Assembly (NCBI RefSeq): GCF_022201045.2 | Contig: NC_068563.1 | Span: 4,092,001-4,156,000 of the forward strand | Direction of reading: 5' to 3' | DNA: 64,000 bases | From: Citrus sinensis | Lineage: Eukaryota; Streptophyta; Magnoliopsida; Sapindales; Rutaceae | In this document: positions 57,110 to 64,000 of the stretch, in pieces | Numbering within the stretch: position 1 is the stretch's first letter | Layout of the letters: each line of letters begins with the position of its first letter | Position numbers and translations under genes: made by a program | Notes under the pieces: generated by a model | Seen by the model: only the letters and a program-made list of their open reading frames with translations | Told to the model about the DNA's origin: nothing | The model's database searches: none

Positions 57110-59458
57110 ATGGATGCGGATCAAAACCCGAAAGCATCAGAGAAGAAAACCATTGGTCCTCCAACTACTTCGGCTTATCTTGATCCCCATTACTGGTAAA
57201 TTTTACTATCTGTTTAATGTTTATTTTCCCATTTTAAATTTTATTATTATCGTGATTTATTTTGTTTTCAATGTTTTGGTTGCAGGGATGAACGCTTCAG
57301 TGATGAAGAACATTACGAGTGGTTAAAAGATTACTCTCATTTTCGCCACCTCGTTCAAGCTCACATTAAACCCAATTCCTCTGTAATCTCTCTCCCATAT
57401 ACGCATTTGTATATGCTTGTTGTTTGTTTGGTTAATTTTTTGTGGTATAATGTTTTTCAAATGAACTTTTTGTTTGGGAATCAAAAAGGAAAAAAAAAAA
57501 GCCCTTGATTTTAAAGGTACTTTCCAGCAAATGCAGTATAAGTTCTTAAAGAATGTTTGCTTGTTTTATTAGTACCACTCCAAAGTCTGTTGTCCTTTTT
57601 CAAAAGCACTGTATAAGCTTAAAGAAGTATTTTTCTTCTCCATTTCTGTCAAACAACAAACAAAAGCACATTTGGGCCTTTGCCAGTTTGGCACCTTGCA
57701 ATGGTTTTGTGAATTGGTGATGGCTAGCTAACTAGATTTCTAATGTTTTCATTTAAATTGGGGTTTTTCATTTGAAAACTTTTGTTTGTAATTTCAACTT
57801 TGTTGGGTTTCAATCTCGCTAGCGTCGTTGTGATCTACGTCGAAGTATATGACCTCTGTAAGTCCTGGAGTAGTTGGATTCAGTGTTCTTTTTAATGTCT
57901 GTTAGCAAGGTTTGATAGAACATTAGTGATGAGAAAATTGCATGGTAAAGGTCTTGGAGCTGGGATGCGGAAACTCTCGGTTGAGTGAGGGACTGTACAA
58001 TGATGGAATTACTGCAATAACATGCATTGATTTGTCAGCTGTTGCAGTTGAGAAGATGCAGGAACGTTTACTATTGAAGGGTTATAAAGGTTTGTTTGTC
58101 GATTTGCAATTTTATTTCTGTATTTTTAGTTTGCTTATCTGCTTATATGATTTTTTTTTCCTTTTTCTCGAGTGATTACATTAAATAGTTTATTTGTTCA
58201 TTATATGAAACAATTGGCTGAAGAATTGATTTAAAGAATGACTTGATAATGGCTTGATTAATAATTTTGCAGATTGAACTTAGCAAAACATGATTTTATT
58301 TATTATTATTTTTTTTTGTGATTGTCGTGCAGTGTTATATATATATATATAGAGAGAGAGAGTTTGGCTCAATAGCAATTTGTTTTGCTTCATTATTGTT
58401 GACAGAGAGGAGTGAACCAAATTTGTCTCACTATCACTGGCAAATCTGAATGGCTATTCCTCATTTCTATATATTTGTCAAAAGAAAGGAGAATACTTGA
58501 AAAAAATTCCCTTTAGGTTAGGGATTTATTATGGAGACAAAATTAATTTCTCGTGATTTTTGACACTGAGTACTTGTGGGAATGGGAACTGAAAGAGTTC
58601 AATTGCATTAAAAATGGTATATTTCACTCTTTTAGTGTTAATTGTTTTCTTCATTTCTCTATTTCCATAATCAGAAGTAAAGGTATTGGAAGCTGACATG
58701 CTAGACCTGCCTTTTAGCAACGATTGTTTTGATGTGGTTATTGAGAAAGCAACCATGGTAAATAGACAACCCATATTGATTTTCCTTTTACTTGCTGAAT
58801 TTTAATTTTGTTATTTCTAATTAAAAATTATGTATGCTATCATGATCGTGTGCTTTGTTTTCATTTTTAGTCGAGTGAAAATATTTGTACATTTAACTTT
58901 TTGGTTGTGAAGGAGGTATTGTTTGTGAACAGTGGCGATCCATGGAATCCCCAGCCTGAAACAGTGACCAAAGTCATGGCGATGCTCGAAGGTGTTCACA
59001 GGGTTTTGAAACCAGATGGGCTTTTCATCTCAGTTTCTTTTGGCCAGGTGACATAAACAACCATATGATTTTTTTCTCATAACATAAATGGTGTAGTTCT
59101 TACTTGTAATTCGAATCTTCTCCAGCCACACTTCAGGCGTCCTTTCTTCAATGCTCCTCAGTTCACCTGGTCTGTTGAGTGGATCACATTTGGTGATGGA
59201 TTTCACTATTTCTTCTATATACTGAGAAAGGTTAGTATTGAGTATGGACTTCAGAGTTTTAACTGTTTGGGTGGCACATATGACTGTGAAGCTCTTTATA
59301 AAAACTTTCAATACATTTGCCAGGGGAAGAGGTCATCGGCTGATGAAGAATTGAGCCAGAGTCATGACAAACCATTAGTGCCTACAATTTCTATGTTTCA
59401 CGAAGAATTGGAGGGTGAAGATTATATTTTTAGAACCAACATTGATGAAATGGATTGA
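57110..59458 (+). CDS. SAM-dependent methyltransferase, METTL13/EEF1AKMT4-like
   Basis: Seven exons: 57110-57195, 57286-57382, 57951-58089, 58675-58757, 58913-59047, 59126-59230, 59324-59458. Together 780 nt, 259 residues, all GT-AG. An in-frame TAA directly precedes the ATG. Residues ~23-48 carry the family opening YLDPHYWDERFSDEEHYEWL. Motif I, VLELGCGNSRLSEGLY, is at 62-77 and binds S-adenosylmethionine. CIDLSAVAVEKM is motif II, and LEADMLDLPFSNDCFDVVIE is the later acidic and catalytic strand region. VLFVNSGDPWNP and FISVSFGQPHFRRPFF follow. Animal relatives methylate lysines of elongation factor eEF1A (METTL13, EEF1AKMT4). The plant substrate is not known, so eEF1A is inference. Probably cytosolic, with no targeting peptide seen. 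The acidic C-terminus ends in NIDEMD. Confidence 0.92.
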
Positions 59459-59731
59459 CAAAAGTGCTTGTAACAATTTTTTTGTGCTGTTTACCTTCTT
59501 GCTTGTAACCTTGATTCATTGGCATCGCTAGTGGAATTGTTACCGTAATATTAATTTAATACTTTTAATAGCAGTAAAATTGCAAAAGGAATGAAATTAT
59601 CTGATCATCTTGAGCTGATGTGTTGTTAAAAAAAATTGAAAATATGATCTGTTGATGCGTTATAATGTGCATTTAATGTTTTAATAGCAATATAGTCGTA
59701 GGGAAATGAAATTATTAAAAAATTATACAAT
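59459..59731. other. 3' flank of methyltransferase gene
   Basis: Short AT-rich sequence forming the 3' UTR and spacer before the tRNA gene, which is transcribed toward it. Nothing else seen. Confidence 0.6.
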
Positions 59732-59744
59732 AAAAAATAAAAAA
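59732..59744 (-). terminator. Pol III terminator of tRNA-Asn
   Basis: On the minus strand, runs of six T, one A and six T lie 13 bases beyond the tRNA 3' end, the expected RNA polymerase III stop signal. Confidence 0.85.
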
Positions 59745-59756
59745 TCATTGGCGCGC

Positions 59757-59779
59757 GCTAGAAGGAGGGCTTGAACCTC

Positions 59780-59812
<33 letters not shown>

Positions 59813-59829
59813 AACTGAGCTATTCCAGC
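59757..59829 (-). tRNA. tRNA-Asn (anticodon GTT)
   Basis: 73 nt that fold as a full cloverleaf. The acceptor stem is GCTGGAA with TTCTAGC (one G-T pair). The D arm is TAGCTCAGTTGGTTAGAGC (A box). The anticodon loop is CTGTTAA with anticodon GTT. The T arm is GGAGG TTCAAGC CCTCC (B box). No intron and no encoded CCA, as usual for plant nuclear tRNAs. It closely resembles plant nuclear tRNA-Asn as I know it. Confidence 0.97.
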
Positions 59830-61591
59830 TTTGGTGTTTAACTTATATAAATAAATTAATTTCAAGGAAAAAATGAGCAAATTCACGTATCCATATTTGG
59901 TTTTAGATTTGTTGTTTTGTCGATTAAATTACAATAAAACTAATAATAGCACAAATTTATGAAATAATCTTTATAATTCATGGAGTAGGACCCATACACT
60001 TACTGCATAAATTAATAATTTACTAATATCTACTATAATTTGTTATTGATAAATCTTGTTCAGTATACACTTATTTCTTCTATCATGAATAAACTGATTC
60101 TTTCTATGCACTAGTATATTTTACATACCAAATAATACAAAATAGTCAATATTTACATGTCAAAACACTTTAAAAAAAATCGTATAGTATCCTTTAAGAC
60201 ATACTATCTTTTAATTATAACCTTAATCACAATTATATCCTTTACGTTGAACGTAAGTTAGACGGACCCTTATAACATTGACTAAATCACATGCTATTCG
60301 TGTAACAATATTCTCTATATTTTCTTAAAACTATATAAACAATTGATATTACATATAATTTATAACACTGTTTAATGTTTAATAAACAAATTTGTGCTAA
60401 TATTAAACAACCATCCACTACAAAGTTTAATATATTATTTAATATTTATATGATATAAATGGCAAATAAATTGTCTCTTCAATATGTGTAACACTATTCT
60501 CATGTAAATAACTCTATTAACCATTTTTTTTTATCTACTAATATTCTAAATGACATGATATTATCATGACCAATCATTCAATAATCCTCTTTGTACCATA
60601 TCATTTCATATTCACGTCATATAAAATAATATATATTTTTGTATGGTAATATTATTCTCGTGTTTCTTCCGCAACTGTATGGTTTTCAAGTAGTTTTTGT
60701 AATTAAGTAATAGTACCTATTATTTTAATGTTTTTTTTTAAAAGCCAAATTTTGAACTGCGATCATTATTATTATGCTGTTTAAGGAATTAAGGTTGGTC
60801 CTGCTAGCGCTACAGTCATTAATGTGCATTTATTGCTACCATTGCTAATTAATGTTGATCTCGACGAATAAAAGCGCTACGATTAAGGTTGTAATATGAT
60901 ATTAAAAAAAAAAATTAGTAGAATTATAAAATTAAATTAAAAAAAAAATTGCGAGTCCACAAAGCAACATTTATTTTTTATTTTTTTTGTCTCACAAATT
61001 CTAATATTTTATCTTTTCAATTTTGTTATTTACGAACAAAACTTTATCAACAAAATTAGTTAGCTTTGAGTTTGAACTCGAACAAGTCATCATCGTCTGA
61101 CTAGGAATCCTTCTCAGCATTTGCAAGCATTCTCTCACAAGCGGCAAGCCACACGCACCACCTACCTAGACTCCGTAATTCGTTGACGAAACCTGAAAAC
61201 GACATCGTTCCCAGTCCCCCAGCGCAGTCCTTAAAACGACTCCGTTGCTTTCCTTTTCGTTCAGTGAATCATTACTCTCAGTCTCAAAACAATCAGCATA
61301 ATTTTATTTTTTTTTCAAAAAAAAGAAAATTACTCTCTCTCTCTCTCTCTCTCTCCTCTCAGTTGCTTCTTCTGTAAGCAGCAGTGACTCACTATCATCG
61401 CCGGCTACAAAGTCGCCGGAAATTTTTCTCTTCTTCGATTGATTCATCAGAATTTGTCAAGCTATAGATATAGACACACACATATATTATTCAAGTATCT
61501 ATAACGTTCAAAGTATTCCTATTGAAAATATTATTAATATTCTTATTTGTTTGGTTTGGTTTGGTTTGGTTTCGATAATTGTGATTGATCG
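59830..61591. other. Spacer and promoter/leader of ARIADNE gene
   Basis: 59830-61000 is AT-rich with no gene recognised. From about 61070 the composition rises in GC, with a CT microsatellite at 61332-61354 and a GGTTT repeat near 61551-61570 in the likely transcribed leader. CT-rich tracts of this kind are common near plant transcription starts. The open frame at 61183-61377 looks like leader sequence and not a gene. Confidence 0.55.
61332..61354. repeat. (CT)n microsatellite in the ARIADNE leader
   Basis: About 11 CT units, 240 bases upstream of the start codon. CT/GA microsatellites are frequent in plant 5' UTRs and core promoters. Confidence 0.9.
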
Positions 61592-64000
61592 ATGGAGGAT
61601 AGCTTCAGCGGAGACGAGGATTATTATTACTCGGATCGGGACTCCCTCGACGGACTCGAGAACGACGAGGCTGATCTCCAGTGGGTCCCACCGAAGGGTT
61701 CCTCCACCAAGGTACATTCTCTTTTCTCAAAATTAGGGTTTTTCGTACGGTTCGTATTTCTTAATTTCGAATTACAATTCCGCTTTATTTGGGTCATTTT
61801 ATCGATTGATTCAGTTTAAAGATTGAATTTTCATGTGGAGTTTGTATTTTTGGTGAATTTCAGGGCTTTCTGTTATTTCCTTGGCAGTTTAAAAGGCATC
61901 CTAAAAGAAAATTTGGTATGCTTTTGTTAATTATATTGTGTTCTTTTTGCAGGTTATAACTAGAGAATCTCTTTTGGCTGCACAGGTAATAGAAAAAGAA
62001 GGATTTTTTTTTTAATTTTTTAGTCATTTTGTTTATTTATTTATCTTTTTTGGGTTCTTCTGGAGTTAATGCTTTAAGCTGGGGTTTAATTTGTGTAGAA
62101 AGAGGATTTGCGGAGAGTGATGGAATTGCTATCGCTGAGGGAGCATCACGCACGTACTTTACTTATTCATTACCGTTGGGATGTTGAAAAGTTGTTGGCG
62201 GTACTTGTAGAGAACGGAAAAGAAAGCTTGTTTAATGAAGCGGGTGTAACAGTAATTGATGATGCTGACCCAATGCTGCCCTTGTCGTCTACAGTAATGT
62301 GCGACATATGCATGGAAGAGGTTGCTGGTGATAAGGCAACCAAAATGGATTGTGGCCATTGCTTTTGCAATGACTGTAAGCACCCTGCTTCTTCTCCAGG
62401 CTTTCTTCTTTAGTACTTTGATATTCTCCTTATGATTTTGTGAGTTGTTGGGGTTTATTTTTTATTGTCACCTATAAAATTGATAGGTTGACGTCAATCC
62501 TTAAATCGTTACGGGTCCAGAAGGCAATGTGATAAGTGATTTTATTTTCTAATGTTCTTTTATCTATGGTGTTTTTGCTTGACCTTGCTATTTGCTGGCA
62601 ATTTCTTCTTGCATTTCTGAATGCCAGTTCTTAAATTAGTTTTTGGAATGATGTAGCTTGAGTCTGATCCTGAACTATCAATATTTGGGTATTAGGTAGT
62701 TTAGTTTGGTAAAGGTGACCAAGCCAATTGTGACATGGTAATCCCTTGTTTTGTTATGTGAACTTAATCTTCTGCATTGATTTTGTTTTCAGGTTGGACT
62801 GAGCATTTTATTGTAAAAATAAATGAGGGTCAGAGCAAACGCATTAGATGCATGGCACACAAATGCAATGCTATCTGTGATGAAGCTGTTGTCAGAAATC
62901 TGGTCAGCAAAAAGCATCCCAATCTGGCAGAGAAATTTGAACGTTTTCTTCTTGAGTCTTTTATCGAGGATAATAAAATGGTTAAGTGGTGCCCAAGTAC
63001 ACCACATTGTGGGAATGCAATACGTGTTGAGGAAGTTGAAGTTTGTGAGGTAGAATGTGCTTGTGGTGCACAATTTTGTTTTAGTTGCTTATCAGAAGCT
63101 CACTCACCTTGTTCATGTTCGATGTGGGATCTTTGGGCCAAGAAATGCCGGGATGAATCTGAAACAGTTAATTGGATCACTGTTCATACAAAGCCTTGTC
63201 CGAAATGTCACAAACCTGTGGAGAAGAATGGTGGCTGTAACCTTGTGAGCTGTATTTGCGGGCAAGCATTTTGGTAAGATTATTTTCTTCTCTCTGCTGG
63301 TGTATGCCTTGTCATACACCACTGTTTCTGGATTCCCATACTGCATAAATGTACTCTGAACTATTGCTGCAGATTGTTTGCTATTTATTTATGTCTTGGT
63401 GTAAGCAAGTGTTTCAACTGGTTAACGTAGTGCACTAAGCAAGCGTTTCAGTTGGTTAACGCAGTGCACTAAGCAAGCGTTTCAGTTGGTTAACGTAGTG
63501 CACTAAGCAAGCGTTTCAGTTGGTTAACGTAGTGCACTAAGCAAGCGTTTCAATTGGTTAACGTAGTGCACTAAGCAAGCATTTCAATTGGTTAATGTCC
63601 CTCGATGGTTATAGTTGACATAAAGAGCTTCTTCCTCCTTTTCCTTGTGAAACAGTTGGCTATGTGGTGGAGCTACTGGAAGAGACCATACTTGGTCAAG
63701 AATTGCTGGTCACAGTTGTGGTCGCTACAAGGAAGACAAAGCCAAAAAGACTGAACGGGCTAAGCGAGAGCTTTATCGGTATATGCATTATCATAACCGT
63801 TACAAAGCTCATACGGATTCCTTTAAGCTCGAAAGCAAACTTAAGGAAACTGTCCTAGAAAAGGTGTCAATATCAGAGGAAAGGGAATCAAGGCTCAGAG
63901 ATTTTAGTTGGGTAACTAATGGATTGTATAGACTTTTCAGATCAAGGCGAGTCCTTTCCTATTCCTACCCATTTGCATTTTATATGTTTGGAGAGGAGCT
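61592..64000 (+). CDS. ARIADNE-type RBR E3 ubiquitin ligase (partial, 3' end cut)
   Basis: Visible exons: 61592-61711, 61953-61985, 62099-62375, 62793-63273, 63656 to window end, all in frame. It begins MEDSFSGDEDYYYSDRD (acidic). A UBA-like segment (SLREHHARTLLIHYRWDVEKL) follows, then RING1 (CDICMEEVAGDK...CGHCFCNDCW, ~117-146) that holds the E2. IBR comes next (CPSTPHCGNAIR...CFSCLSEAHSPCSC, ~208-255), then RING2 (CPKCHKPVEKNGGCNLVSC...CWLCGG). The Cys in NGGC (codon 63236-63238, residue 292) is the expected thioester-forming catalytic residue. The ARIADNE C-terminal helical domain starts (GRYKEDKAKKTERAKREL...VLSYSYPFAFYMFGEEL) and runs off the window. Closest plant relatives in wording are ARI5/7/8-type genes. 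Substrates unknown. Confidence 0.95.
63401..63597 (+). repeat. 34-bp minisatellite, six copies, in ARIADNE intron 4
   Basis: The unit contains TAAGCAAGCGTTTCAGTTGG then TTAACGTAGTGCAC. GCAAG occurs at 63405, 63439, 63473, 63507, 63541 and 63575, exactly 34 bases apart. Copies differ by only one to four bases. The array ends about 58 bases before the exon 5 acceptor. Confidence 0.97.

Noticed and set aside
1-64000. Organelle DNA insertions, rRNA genes or a biosynthetic gene cluster
   Set aside because: Only one broken P450 and unrelated housekeeping genes are present. No chloroplast, mitochondrial or rRNA text was recognised.

Overview
The window is nuclear DNA of a flowering plant. It is AT-rich between genes, has GT-AG introns, and carries typically plant genes (LOB-domain factor, P-class PPR protein, Tic62) and plant transposons. 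An intact SMG1 gene argues against Arabidopsis thaliana, which is known to have lost SMG1. The gene set fits a woody eudicot, perhaps Citrus, but I cannot prove the genus from this sequence alone.

Layout, left to right. Positions 347-970: last exon of a CYP82-type cytochrome P450 broken by one nonsense codon. 1796-2683 (-): DUF716/TMEM45-like membrane protein. 4243-6195 (-): mitochondrial-type PPR protein. 9256-9504 (-): diphthamide factor DPH3. 11091-27750 (+): SMG1, the kinase of nonsense-mediated decay, rebuilt here as 15 exons coding for 3824 residues. 29865-30593 (-): an LBD22/27-like LOB-domain factor, with a degenerate tandem copy at 33899-34607. 36760-37851 (-): a broken DUF295 F-box gene. 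51435-55298 (+): chloroplast Tic62, in which one C-terminal repeat exon has lost its splice donor. 57110-59458 (+): a METTL13/EEF1AKMT4-like methyltransferase in seven exons. 59757-59829 (-): tRNA-Asn(GTT). 61592 to the end (+): an ARIADNE-type RBR ubiquitin ligase, cut by the window edge.

The middle (31.7-51 kb) is mostly mobile DNA. A 1.0-kb non-autonomous hAT element lies between the two LBD copies. A 7.45-kb Ty3/gypsy element of Tat/Ogre-like layout sits inside the RNase H part of a copia remnant. A 2.3-kb MULE keeps only the N-terminal transposase domain. The gypsy element has lost protease, reverse transcriptase and RNase H. It carries a decayed antisense additional ORF and two tandem-repeat arrays before its 3' LTR, and its two LTRs differ by a small inversion.

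The host genes are independent housekeeping and regulatory loci and do not form an operon or cluster. The strongest leads are the Tic62 splice-donor loss in an array of frame-neutral repeat exons, possible upstream-ORF and 3'-UTR feedback control of SMG1, and the layered transposon structures. I found no convincing undescribed biological system beyond these.
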